From IMG/VR virus record IMGVR_UViG_3300020200_000052, positions 1 through 45,948 of that record: a DNA stretch of 45,948 nt, one strand, 5' to 3'. The notes below the pieces were generated by a model, which was given only the letters and a program-made list of their open reading frames with translations, had not been told where the DNA came from and did no database searches. A program made the position numbers and the translations under genes. Positions 1 to 8,399 of this stretch are shown here, piece by piece; position 1 is the first letter of the stretch, and the number at the start of each line of letters is the position of its first letter. This DNA comes from a virus.

Positions 1-1
1 A

Positions 2-349
2 GGTTTAGGTATTACTATTGCTCTAGGAAGAGCAATTGCTAATCTAAATAGAAAAGTATATGTGTTATTAAGTGATGGTGAGTGTGCTGAAGGTAGTGTT
101 TGGGAATCTCTTAAAACCATAGTTGAACAAAACATTACAAACATTGAGGTACATGTTAACGTAAATGGATATGCAGCTTATAGAGAAGTAGACGTTGAAT
201 ATTTGACAAATAGATTAAAATCATTTCTATCTAATATTAATATCCATTACACTACAGTAGAACATTTTTCATTTCTTAAAGGATTAAATGCTCACTACCA
301 TATAATGAAAGAAAATGATTACCAAACAGCATTAGAACAATTATTATGA
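2..349 (+). CDS. Transketolase-like N-terminal (thiamine diphosphate) subunit, 5' partial
   Basis: The reading frame is open from base 2, so the gene begins outside the window; the first in-window GTG (62) is internal. The visible 116 residues contain the transketolase thiamine-diphosphate signature: a GLGITIALGRA segment, then LSDGECAEGSVWE, then an Asn-Gly (VNGYAAY) where the cofactor-binding Asn normally lies. The usual GDG is SDG here. The family transfers two-carbon ketol units using thiamine diphosphate and Mg2+. The stop overlaps the next start (ATGA), so the two halves are translationally coupled and probably form one heterodimeric enzyme. Its place ahead of nucleotide-sugar genes suggests an unusual sugar pathway rather than the pentose phosphate pathway; that role is inferred. 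Confidence 0.85.
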   Translation, partial: GLGITIALGRAIANLNRKVYVLLSDGECAEGSVWESLKTIVEQNITNIEVHVNVNGYAAYREVDVEYLTNRLKSFLSNINIHYTTVEHFSFLKGLNAHYHIMKENDYQTALEQLL

Positions 350-822
350 GACGAGAATTTGCTAAATTATTGCTTAATGAAATGAAATCTAATCCTGATA
401 TTTATCTTATTACAGGTGATTTAGGTTATGGTTTATGGGATGACATTATGAATATATTTCCTGATAGATTTTTTAATGTGGGGTCATCTGAAATGGCTAT
501 GATGGGCATAGCTATTGGACTAGCGATGGAAAATAAAATACCATTTGTATATTCAATTACACCGTTTGCTATTTATAGACCATTTGAAATGATTAGAAAT
601 TACGTTAATCATGAAAATATTCCTGTAAAGATATTAGGTGGTGGTAGAAATGAAGATTATGGTTATTTAGGATTCTCACATTGGGCTAGTGAAGATTTAG
701 CTGCTCTAAGCATATTTGAAAATCTTAAATTATTTAAACCACATACTCAGGATGAATTAGAAAATGATTTTAATTTTGCTGTTAATAATAATTCTCCTGT
801 TTATATTAATTTAAAAAAATGA
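346..822 (+). CDS. Transketolase-like pyrimidine-binding domain subunit, short
   Basis: The 158 residues match the transketolase central (Pyr) domain: an ITGDLGYG strand-loop near the N terminus, VGSSEMAMMGIAIGLAME carrying the conserved Glu that activates thiamine diphosphate, and a final SPVYINLKK strand. Ordinary C-terminal transketolase subunits continue for another 130 or so residues (TK-C domain). Here the protein stops after the Pyr domain, so it is a minimal partner for the upstream subunit. It overlaps both neighbours by ATGA junctions, which argues that the short form is the real product and not a random truncation. The substrate is unknown. Confidence 0.8.
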   Translation: MRREFAKLLLNEMKSNPDIYLITGDLGYGLWDDIMNIFPDRFFNVGSSEMAMMGIAIGLAMENKIPFVYSITPFAIYRPFEMIRNYVNHENIPVKILGGGRNEDYGYLGFSHWASEDLAALSIFENLKLFKPHTQDELENDFNFAVNNNSPVYINLKK

Positions 823-1595
823 GAATACTAATTACAGGAGCAAATGGATACATAGGTAAATCATTGTTTGAAAGTTTAAAAAATCAATTTAATGTTGTTG
901 GGATATCGAGAAAAGATTTTGATTTAACCGACTCTTTTGAAACTTTGAAATTTTTTTCAGACAAATATTTCGATGTTGTTTTACATTGCGCAGTAATTGG
1001 AGGAAGTAGACTAAAAAAAGATGATTTTCAAATAATGGATGAGAATTTGAAGATGTATTTTAATCTTTTAGGTTGTAAAAATCGGTTTGATAGATTTATT
1101 AATTTGGGTTCGGGTGCAGAAATTTTCAATAGTGAGTCACCATATGGTTTAAGTAAAAAAGTTATCCATAATTCCATTTTAGAAAAAGATAATTTTTTTA
1201 ATATAAGATTGTTTGCAGTTTTTGATGAAAACGAGATTGACACAAGATTTATAAAGTCGAATATAGTAAGATACATCAAGGAGGAACCATTTGTTTTATA
1301 TGAAAATAAAGAAATGGATTTTTTTTATATGGAAGACTTTACAAGGTTGGTAAAATATTTTATCTTTAGTGATAAAGATATTCTACCAAAAATTCATGAA
1401 TGTACTTACAATAAAACCTTTAAAACTATAGAAATTCTACAGATGATAAATAATTTAGGTGAGTTCAAATCACCAACCCTTAACGACTCTATAATAGGTA
1501 AAAAATATTGCGGAAATTTTATTGATTTAGGAATTGAGTATGTTGGATTAGAACAAGGAATAAAAAACACGTATAACAGATTACGAAACAAATGA
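819..1595 (+). CDS. NAD(P)-dependent SDR epimerase/dehydratase
   Basis: An extended short-chain dehydrogenase of 258 residues. The N-terminal glycine motif GANGYIG binds NAD(P), and SPYGLSKK supplies the YxxxK catalytic pair. Family members epimerise, dehydrate or reduce nucleotide-activated sugars. The start overlaps the previous stop, and the glycosyltransferase follows after about 20 bases, so it belongs to the same operon. The sequence does not show the substrate. Confidence 0.85.
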   Translation: MRILITGANGYIGKSLFESLKNQFNVVGISRKDFDLTDSFETLKFFSDKYFDVVLHCAVIGGSRLKKDDFQIMDENLKMYFNLLGCKNRFDRFINLGSGAEIFNSESPYGLSKKVIHNSILEKDNFFNIRLFAVFDENEIDTRFIKSNIVRYIKEEPFVLYENKEMDFFYMEDFTRLVKYFIFSDKDILPKIHECTYNKTFKTIEILQMINNLGEFKSPTLNDSIIGKKYCGNFIDLGIEYVGLEQGIKNTYNRLRNK

Positions 1596-1614
1596 AATAA
1601 ATAAAGAGTTGGTG

Positions 1615-3318
1615 ATGAATCAAGAGATTAATAAAAATTTAACTATTGTTACTGGTTTATGGAATATTGGTAGACCGGGGAGGGATTTTACACATTATAT
1701 TGAACACTTCAAAATGTTCTTAGATATTCCACAAAATTTATTCATTTATATACCAGCGGAATATGAATATTTGGTTTGGGAAAAACGAAGTAGAGAGAAT
1801 ACATATGTACGAATAACCGAATTGGAAGATATAAAAAGATTATACGACCCTTTTTGGAATAAAACTCAAGAAATAAGGACATGTCCTGATTGGTTAAATC
1901 AAGCTGGTTGGTTATCGGGTTCACCACAAGCAGTTTTGGAATACTATAACCCAATAGTTCAATCTAAAATGTTTATGTTAAATGACGCGTCAATTTGGAA
2001 TCCATTTGACACTGAGTATTTCTTTTGGTTAGATGCGGGAATTACAAATACTGTGCCTCACACACATATAACTGAAAATAACATCTTAAATAAATTACCT
2101 GAATATGGTAATCCATTTTTATTTTTAAGTTATCCATATCAAGCCGAAAATGAAATTCATGGTTTCACTTTTACTGAAATGAATAAGATTGCACGAACGA
2201 AGGTAGAATATGTTTGTCGAGGTGGTTTGTTCGGTGGACACAAACAACAAATACACGAAGCAAATGCAACATATTATTCAATCTTGACTAACACATTGAA
2301 TACGGGTTACATGGGAACAGAGGAAAGTGTCTTTACTTTGATGTCATACAATGAACCTCACTTGTACAAAAGATTTGAATTAGATGGTAATGGTTTGATT
2401 GTGAAATTTACCCAAGCGATTATTGATAAAAAAGTAGATATCGTTGCACCTAAAATAACCCAATCCCAAAAATTTATTAAGTACACAGATAGGGATGTTG
2501 AAAAGGTTAAAACAAATTTATACGTCTTAACATTTAATTTCGCTGAGCAGGTTTTACACACCATTACATCAATGGAAAAAACGCCCGATTGGTTAAATAG
2601 ACCGCATTTAGTTTTACTCGATAATTCAACAACCCAAGAATCTCGAGATAAAAATAGGGAAATCGCTGAAAGTTTTAAATTTGAATATGTTAGTTTAGGG
2701 GGTAACACCGGTATTTGTGGAGGTAGACAAGCGGCGTCAGAACATTTTCATAATTCTGATGCTGATTTTATGTTCTTTTTTGAAGACGATATGACCGTTA
2801 ATCCTCCTGAAATTGAAGGTCAATTTTGTAGAAACGGATTTAGAAAATACATCCCCAATCTTTACAATTTGGTTCACAGAATAATGTTAAAAGAACAATT
2901 TGATTTTCTTAAATTGTCATTTACTGAAGTATATTTTGATAACGACAAACAATGTTCTTGGTACAATGTGCCACAAACAATTAGAACAAGAGATTGGCCC
3001 AACTATGATAAATTACCTGTGACAGGTTTAGACCCAAATGTACCATTAACTAATTTTAAGAATATTAAAAGTATGGATGGATTATCTTATATCGACGGTG
3101 AAATTTATTATGCAAATTGGCCAATGATTGTTAGTAAAGAAGGTAATTATAAAATGTTCATAGAAACAAAATGGGCACATCCATTTGAACAAACGTGGAT
3201 GTCATATATGTATCAATTAACAAAAGAAAATAAACTAAGACCTGCGGTATTATTAGCGTCACCGATTTGGCATGATAGAATTAAACACTATCAACCCGAC
3301 GAAAGAAGAGAAAATTAA
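1615..3318 (+). CDS. Two-domain glycosyltransferase (HtrL/YibB-like plus GT-A domain)
   Basis: About 567 residues. The N-terminal half resembles the HtrL/YibB/WlaTC family (LTIVTGLWNIGR, then YFFWLDAGITN with a DxG-type motif). The C-terminal half is a GT2/GT-A-like domain beginning NLYVLTFNFAEQVLHTI, with an acidic FFFEDDMTV motif in place of the usual DxD metal site and a GGNTGICGGR sugar-nucleotide-binding loop. Such enzymes move sugars from nucleotide donors onto glycans. I prefer the ATG at 1615; a TTG at 1609 in the same frame is possible. It sits between sugar-nucleotide enzymes, so it probably builds a surface or virion glycan. Acceptor and donor are unknown. Confidence 0.7.
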   Translation: MNQEINKNLTIVTGLWNIGRPGRDFTHYIEHFKMFLDIPQNLFIYIPAEYEYLVWEKRSRENTYVRITELEDIKRLYDPFWNKTQEIRTCPDWLNQAGWLSGSPQAVLEYYNPIVQSKMFMLNDASIWNPFDTEYFFWLDAGITNTVPHTHITENNILNKLPEYGNPFLFLSYPYQAENEIHGFTFTEMNKIARTKVEYVCRGGLFGGHKQQIHEANATYYSILTNTLNTGYMGTEESVFTLMSYNEPHLYKRFELDGNGLIVKFTQAIIDKKVDIVAPKITQSQKFIKYTDRDVEKVKTNLYVLTFNFAEQVLHTITSMEKTPDWLNRPHLVLLDNSTTQESRDKNREIAESFKFEYVSLGGNTGICGGRQAASEHFHNSDADFMFFFEDDMTVNPPEIEGQFCRNGFRKYIPNLYNLVHRIMLKEQFDFLKLSFTEVYFDNDKQCSWYNVPQTIRTRDWPNYDKLPVTGLDPNVPLTNFKNIKSMDGLSYIDGEIYYANWPMIVSKEGNYKMFIETKWAHPFEQTWMSYMYQLTKENKLRPAVLLASPIWHDRIKHYQPDERREN

Positions 3319-3323
3319 ATTTT

Positions 3324-4121
3324 ATGAAAATTGGAGTCATTGGTATTGGTGTTGTGGGTCAAGCAATTAAAGATGGGTTTGAATATATTGGACACGAAGT
3401 ATCTATTTACGATATAAAAATGCCTGAGACAAAAATAGAGGATGTTTTAGGTTGTGAAATCGTATACTTAACGGTTAGTACGATAATTGGTTTAAATGAA
3501 GAATGTGATTTATCCGCGGTAAGCAGTGTGGTGAGTCAATTAGATGAATTAAACTATAACGGTTTAATTGCAATAAAAAGCACGGTAGAACCTGGAACAA
3601 CTAATAAATTAAAATTAGTTTATCCAAATTGTAGATTTGTTTTTGTACCGGAATTTTTAAAAGAAAGATGCGCATATAATGATTTTGTATTTAATAATAA
3701 CATACTTGTAGTTGGGACTGAAAATGATATCGATTATAACTTAATTGTTGAAAGTCATGGTAATTTACCTATTCATAGGGTAAAAATGAAAATTGTTGAA
3801 GCTGAATTAATGAAGTATTTTTCAAACACTTATAAAGCAACAAAAATTACATTTGCGAATTCATTCCACAAAGTTTGTCAACATTTTGGAGCTAATTATG
3901 GCGCGATTAAAGATGCGTTTTTATTTCACGGAGTGGGTGAAAGTCATTATTTGAACGTAAATGAAGAGTTTGGTGGATACGCGGGCCCTTGTTTACCTAA
4001 GGACACCAAAGCTATGAAAGTTCTTTGTAAAAAATATAATATCGATGTTGACATTTTCAAATTTATTGATGAGGAAAATGATAAATTTATAAAAAAGGTC
4101 CCAAAAGGGATGAGAAAATAA
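3324..4121 (+). CDS. UDP-glucose/GDP-mannose dehydrogenase family protein, short form
   Basis: The 265 residues open with a Rossmann motif (GVIGIGVVGQA). They include the STVEPGTT loop, an EFLKER motif and the catalytic cysteine in GGYAGPCLPKDTKA (Cys about 223). The family oxidises the C6 alcohol of a nucleotide sugar to a uronate through a thiohemiacetal on that cysteine. The full-length enzyme is about 400 residues; this one lacks the C-terminal UDP-binding domain. The next gene starts at the adjacent base, so the two are probably translated together. Activity on a UDP-sugar is inferred. Confidence 0.8.
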   Translation: MKIGVIGIGVVGQAIKDGFEYIGHEVSIYDIKMPETKIEDVLGCEIVYLTVSTIIGLNEECDLSAVSSVVSQLDELNYNGLIAIKSTVEPGTTNKLKLVYPNCRFVFVPEFLKERCAYNDFVFNNNILVVGTENDIDYNLIVESHGNLPIHRVKMKIVEAELMKYFSNTYKATKITFANSFHKVCQHFGANYGAIKDAFLFHGVGESHYLNVNEEFGGYAGPCLPKDTKAMKVLCKKYNIDVDIFKFIDEENDKFIKKVPKGMRK

Positions 4122-5054
4122 GTGAGAATTTTAGTCACAGGAGCCGCTGGATTTTTAGGTTCACATTTATGTGATTCTCTTTTAAGTAATGGACATCAAG
4201 TTATTGGTGTTGATAATTTTTTCAGAGGTAAAAAATCAAATTTACCGATTCATGATAATTTTAGGTTTTACGAAATTGATTTAAGGAATTTAAGTCAAAC
4301 AAAGATTATGATGAATACCGAGTATCCTGAAATTGTTGTACACTATGCAGCAATCAACGGAACAAAGTATTTTTATGACATACCGTACAAAGTTTGTAAT
4401 GATAATATTCTTTTAACACAAAACATTTTAGAATCCTGTGGAAAGTCAGTTAGAAAAGTTGTTTATGCGTCGTCTTCTGAAGTATATGGTCCCGAACCTA
4501 AAGTCCCAACAAAAGAAACTGAATATATAATTTTAGATTCATTATCCGATAGAGATTCTTATGCGTCATCAAAAGCAATAGGTGAGTATTTGGTTAGATT
4601 ATGGGCTAGGGAAAATCAAAAAAATTATCTAATCGTTAGACCATTCAATACCTATGGACCAAGAATGGCAACAAACGGTTACGGACAAGTTATACCTGAA
4701 TTTATAGAAAGAATTAAATCGAGCGAACAATTTTACTTGTTTGGTGATGGTAAACAAACTCGTTCTTTTTGTTATGTTACAAACCATACCGACATAATGA
4801 ATCAATTGATTGAAAATGTTAATGATAAAATTTTAAATATTGGTTTTGACGAAGAGGTGACAATAAATGAATTATCAAAAGTAATTCACGAAATCATGGG
4901 TATTGAGTTCAACGTTATCTATAAAGAAGGTTGGAAGAACGATACTAAATGGAGAAAACCTGATTTAGATGAATTAAAAAATTGTACAAATTATAATAAT
5001 TTTATACAATTAAAAGATGGTATTAAAAAAATGTTAGATTATCCGAATATTTAA
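4122..5054 (+). CDS. NAD-dependent nucleotide-sugar epimerase/decarboxylase (SDR)
   Basis: The gene starts with GTG directly after the preceding stop. It encodes 310 residues of an extended SDR: GAAGFLGSH for NAD binding, SSSEVYGP carrying the catalytic Ser region, YASSKAIGE with the YxxxK pair, and RPFNTYGPRM. These motifs are typical of UDP-glucose 4-epimerase and UDP-glucuronate decarboxylase (UXS). A dehydrogenase immediately upstream makes a uronate-to-pentose route (UXS-like) plausible, but this is inference. It is the last gene of the sugar operon. Confidence 0.85.
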   Translation: MRILVTGAAGFLGSHLCDSLLSNGHQVIGVDNFFRGKKSNLPIHDNFRFYEIDLRNLSQTKIMMNTEYPEIVVHYAAINGTKYFYDIPYKVCNDNILLTQNILESCGKSVRKVVYASSSEVYGPEPKVPTKETEYIILDSLSDRDSYASSKAIGEYLVRLWARENQKNYLIVRPFNTYGPRMATNGYGQVIPEFIERIKSSEQFYLFGDGKQTRSFCYVTNHTDIMNQLIENVNDKILNIGFDEEVTINELSKVIHEIMGIEFNVIYKEGWKNDTKWRKPDLDELKNCTNYNNFIQLKDGIKKMLDYPNI

Positions 5055-5110
5055 TATAAACCCCGACTAATAGTCATAAGTATTTTAATACACCTATATG
5101 GACCCCGATA

Positions 5111-5341
5111 GTGATACACAAACTGAAACACAAGGAGACAAGATTGACCCTTTATCGAGATACATCTCTAATGTTAGCGATGTTCTTTCTCCCATTTGGG
5201 TACGACGCTTCATTCAAGTTGTTGATGGAGGTCACTGGCTCGTATTGGGTTGCAGATATAATTTTTTACTTTATTTCAGGATGTTTTTGGTTATCGTATA
5301 TATTTTTTACTCGAACATTATCTTCTAAAAAGGATAATTGA
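5111..5341 (+). CDS. Small membrane protein, unknown function
   Basis: This frame encodes up to 76 residues with two hydrophobic segments (LMLAMFFLPFGYDA and WVADIIFYFISGCFWLSYIFF), so it is probably an inner-membrane protein. The start is uncertain: GTG at 5111, or TTG at 5144, which has AAGGAG six bases upstream. An overlapping frame (5098-5328) is also open but less protein-like. Its 3' end overlaps the convergent gene on the other strand by 17 bases. No function can be assigned. Confidence 0.5.
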   Translation: MIHKLKHKETRLTLYRDTSLMLAMFFLPFGYDASFKLLMEVTGSYWVADIIFYFISGCFWLSYIFFTRTLSSKKDN

Positions 5342-5660
5342 CATCTTTCAGTTTTGATTCTAATAATCTAAAACATTCATAAAAACCCTCTACTTCAATC
5401 AATTCTCTATTTGATTGAGAGTCTTGACAAGGAAAAAATATCTTGCCATCATTTAATGACAAACTATAAACCCAATTATTCCTTGTCATCATTTCTACAG
5501 TAAGATAGATACCGTTTTTATCAAAAAATTTGTACAATTTCTTAATGTCGTAATATCGAAGAACCGATAAGCATGGTAAACCAACGTTAGGAAACATCAT
5601 TTTAGAAAAGATGTTTAACGCTCTCGGATATAAATATTTAATGGTATACCAATCCATCAT
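5325..5660 (-). CDS. Hypothetical phage protein
   Basis: An ORF of 111 residues with no motif I recognise. It begins with two Met codons and has an aromatic-rich, mixed alpha/beta-like composition. It is transcribed towards the membrane-protein gene. Codon use looks like that of neighbouring genes. Function unknown. Confidence 0.55.
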   Translation of the reverse strand: MMDWYTIKYLYPRALNIFSKMMFPNVGLPCLSVLRYYDIKKLYKFFDKNGIYLTVEMMTRNNWVYSLSLNDGKIFFPCQDSQSNRELIEVEGFYECFRLLESKLKDVNYPF

Positions 5661-5740
5661 ATCAGTAATTATTTGAAATAAGATATTAATTCAATTTTTT
5701 TTTTCAATGATAAATTACCATACCAACAATATTTATTAAT

Positions 5741-6109
5741 ATGGATTTTTTAAGTGACAAAAAAAAAGATAAAATTAGTGAGTTTGTTAAGTTTGTTAAA
5801 ATCGAACTAAACTTAGAGAAGTGCCCTGTTGTTATTTTACAAAATGGTAGAGGTGAACTAAAAACCACAGCGAGTTACAATTATTTAAAGGACCCAAAAA
5901 TAATTCGAGTTAATGTTAAAAATAGAGCTTTGGTTGACGTGTTAAGAAGTATCGCTCACGAAATGATTCACCATAAACAATATGAACAAGGTAGACTAAA
6001 AGTACAACCACCTGACATAGGGGGTGAAATTGAAGATGAAGCCAATTCTAAAGCTGGACAATACATAAAGATGTTTTCCAAGAAAGATAATACAATATAT
6101 GATGAGTAA
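5741..6109 (+). CDS. Small zinc metallopeptidase-like protein
   Basis: The 122 residues contain HEMIHH (HExxH), the zinc-binding and catalytic motif of gluzincin/SprT-like peptidases, followed by EIEDEANSKAG, in which an acidic residue could be the third ligand. There is no signal peptide, so it should act in the cytoplasm or virion. TATTTATTA lies two bases upstream of the ATG, which would make the mRNA almost leaderless if it is a promoter element. The target is unknown; phage proteins of this kind are usually annotated only by the HExxH motif. Confidence 0.7.
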   Translation: MDFLSDKKKDKISEFVKFVKIELNLEKCPVVILQNGRGELKTTASYNYLKDPKIIRVNVKNRALVDVLRSIAHEMIHHKQYEQGRLKVQPPDIGGEIEDEANSKAGQYIKMFSKKDNTIYDE

Positions 6110-6110
6110 A

Positions 6111-6701
6111 TTATCTTAAAAAGGTTAAAATTACTTTCACAGTAACCGCCCTTTCTCTTGTCCCATCTGAAAGATATAAATCCGTAATTATTTCAGGGCT
6201 CATTAAAATTAATTCATTTGGTGGTGCAACCCCAACATTATTCGTTTTAAAAGTGTAATCGGTTTTTAAACCAAGAGTATGGTCTAAAATTGACATCCTT
6301 GTGTAGTTTGTGTACAAACCATTTGATGGGTAAGTAACCCAAAATGGTTCATGAGAGGGTTTTTGACCTCCTGGTTGAAACGACCAATCACAATACAAAT
6401 TATATCCATCAAACTCCCACATCGTTTTATTCTTAATAAACCTACGTGACAACGCGGTGTTTTTATAATTTTGTGACATTAAAGTCCCTCCACTAATAAA
6501 ACTTTGTTGATTAAACGAATTGATACAAATGGTGTCGTTTTTTATAAGCTCAACTTGACTTTGGGAACTTATTACAACAACATCATAATCAACAAAAGTC
6601 CATTTACCACCACCCATGTACAAAATTGGTTCACTTACTTCTTCATATTTCTGACAACTTGTAAGTAATAGTAAAATAAAAACATAAAATACATTTTTCA
6701 T
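6111..6701 (-). CDS. Putative lipoprotein
   Basis: The 196-residue protein starts MKNVFYVFILLLLTSCQK: a short basic end, a hydrophobic helix and a lipobox (L-T-S-C), so Cys16 is the probable lipidated residue. The rest is beta-rich, with many Tyr, Trp and Ser residues, and suggests an exported beta-sandwich; I recognise no specific family. It is convergent with the metallopeptidase gene and ends one base after it. Phage lipoproteins often block receptors against superinfection; that role here is only a hypothesis. Confidence 0.65.
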   Translation of the reverse strand: MKNVFYVFILLLLTSCQKYEEVSEPILYMGGGKWTFVDYDVVVISSQSQVELIKNDTICINSFNQQSFISGGTLMSQNYKNTALSRRFIKNKTMWEFDGYNLYCDWSFQPGGQKPSHEPFWVTYPSNGLYTNYTRMSILDHTLGLKTDYTFKTNNVGVAPPNELILMSPEIITDLYLSDGTRERAVTVKVILTFLR

Positions 6702-6785
6702 GATATTTAAAATTTCAGCTAAAATAGGTATATTTTTATACTATACAATAAATTTTTAAAGATTTTTTTTACTATTTATAAGGAT

Positions 6786-7040
6786 ATGAAGATTATAATC
6801 TCAGAAAAACAATATAAAAAAATTGTAGATAGTGCTCAATTAGATGAGCAAGGTAATGACCCATCCGCGGCACAACCGTCCAGTGGTGTTGGTAGTTCAG
6901 GTAGCAAACAAGGTTATCCTGAGGTTGGAAAATGGGAAAGCGGTGTAACTAGAGGGCCTGGCAATCAAATTGGTGTGACCAAATGGTCGGACGTGGTTGG
7001 TTCAGTTTTAAAAAGAGGTCATGGAAATCCACTCAAATAA
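6786..7040 (+). CDS. Small putative virion protein with targeting-like N terminus
   Basis: The 84-residue protein starts MKIIISEKQYKKIVDSAQLDEQ, an amphipathic lysine-rich helix ending in acidic residues, then a Gly/Ser/Pro-rich tail. The N terminus resembles those of several other proteins in this window and the capsid-targeting sequences of T4 internal head proteins. TATTTATA (6773-6780) is five bases upstream of the ATG. It heads the 6.8-12.1 kb group of putative internal virion proteins. Function unknown. Confidence 0.55.
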   Translation: MKIIISEKQYKKIVDSAQLDEQGNDPSAAQPSSGVGSSGSKQGYPEVGKWESGVTRGPGNQIGVTKWSDVVGSVLKRGHGNPLK

Positions 7041-7081
7041 ATGATATTTATATGATATTTATTATATAGAAACACAAAAAA

Positions 7082-8383
7082 ATGGATTTTACTGTTAGTA
7101 AAGATAGAAGATATGTACAACTAGAAACTATGGTTGTAGATTTAGAAACGGGAATAAAATTTGATTTAAATCACGCCCACCCATCCGTTGTTTGTGAAAT
7201 GTTCAAAAATCAGTTTACACACAGTTACAAATATAAATTAATGGAATCTACTGATTTGTTTTCAAAGATGAAACAATTAATATACCCACTAATCACACAC
7301 GATAGAGGTATTGTTTCGGAATATGAAATAAGATTTGGTATGCATCTCATTTATGAATCAACCGAAGAATTTAGTCTGACTACATATAGAACAATTGAGG
7401 AATCTTGGGATTTTGTCAAAACAAAAATGTTAGAAGTATTCCCTGTCACACCTTCAGAATTGTTGGAAGGATGGTTGGATGATACGTGGGGAAAAGTCAA
7501 ACAAGGGGCTTCATATGTTTGGGATAAAGTCAAACAAGCTGGTTCTTGGATTTTAAATAAAGGACTTCCTTGGTTTTTTGAAAAACTCGAAGCATTTTTA
7601 TTGAATCCCGTAACCATTGGTATTGAAGTTGCATTAATGGCAATAGGTGTGGGTAAAATCGCGGGAGCAATCTTATGGGGCGCTCTTGGAATATGGAAAA
7701 TATATCAACTGTTCACAGGTAAAATTGAAAATAGCATATGGTCTTATCTTGATATTGGTGTTTGTCTTCTTGGTTTACTTTTAACAGGTGGCGCTGCAAA
7801 GGCCTTAGGTGGTGCAATAAAAGCAACAGGTAGAAGTATTGCTAAATTAGCAAAATTACCTGGTATCAAACAATTATTACAACTTTTAGGAAAGGGTGTT
7901 AGTTTCATTAGTAATATGATTTTAAAACCAATTGAATGGTTGGCAAAAACTTTGGGTGGTTCTAAGGTAACAGAAATGATAAACATCGCTAAGAATAAAA
8001 TTGGTGAGGTTGTTAAAAAACTACAAAATGCCTTTAGTAAAGCTGCAGAGGGGCCAGGTCTTGGTAAAACAATAGTTCAAGGTGTTAAAACTGATGTTGT
8101 TAATCCATTAAAAACCGCACTAAAAACTAAAACCGCAGCGGAATTAGAGAGGGCAGCATTTAAAGGTGCTAAAACAGGTACCGCATTTGCTCTTGGTATG
8201 AAAGGTGTGGAGAAATATGCGGAAAGTAAGGCTAAAGAAGATGAAAATAAATTAAAACAAGAGAAAGCAAAAGCTGACCAAGCAATTGCCCAATACGCAA
8301 GTAATGACGAAACCTTAAAACAGGCGGCACAAACCGATATGCAGGCTTTAATCAATAAATTTAAACAAATGGATAATCAATAA
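7082..8383 (+). CDS. Putative internal virion/membrane-active protein
   Basis: The 433-residue protein has three parts. Residues 1-130 look globular. An amphipathic Trp/Lys stretch follows (WGKVKQGASYVWDKVKQAG). A strongly hydrophobic Gly/Ala-rich region (about 175-245) could form a membrane hairpin. The tail is a long Ala/Lys-rich helix. TATTTATA and TATTTATTA sit at 7045 and 7056. The composition resembles phage ejection or pore-forming proteins, but I recognise no named family. The neighbouring genes share these traits. Confidence 0.6.
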   Translation: MDFTVSKDRRYVQLETMVVDLETGIKFDLNHAHPSVVCEMFKNQFTHSYKYKLMESTDLFSKMKQLIYPLITHDRGIVSEYEIRFGMHLIYESTEEFSLTTYRTIEESWDFVKTKMLEVFPVTPSELLEGWLDDTWGKVKQGASYVWDKVKQAGSWILNKGLPWFFEKLEAFLLNPVTIGIEVALMAIGVGKIAGAILWGALGIWKIYQLFTGKIENSIWSYLDIGVCLLGLLLTGGAAKALGGAIKATGRSIAKLAKLPGIKQLLQLLGKGVSFISNMILKPIEWLAKTLGGSKVTEMINIAKNKIGEVVKKLQNAFSKAAEGPGLGKTIVQGVKTDVVNPLKTALKTKTAAELERAAFKGAKTGTAFALGMKGVEKYAESKAKEDENKLKQEKAKADQAIAQYASNDETLKQAAQTDMQALINKFKQMDNQ

Positions 8384-8399
8384 ATTAAAAATAAAAAAA

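Noticed and set aside
5098-5328. ORF overlapping the small membrane protein in another frame
   Set aside because: The other frame has two clean hydrophobic helices; this one has a charged, unlikely N terminus. It cannot be fully excluded.
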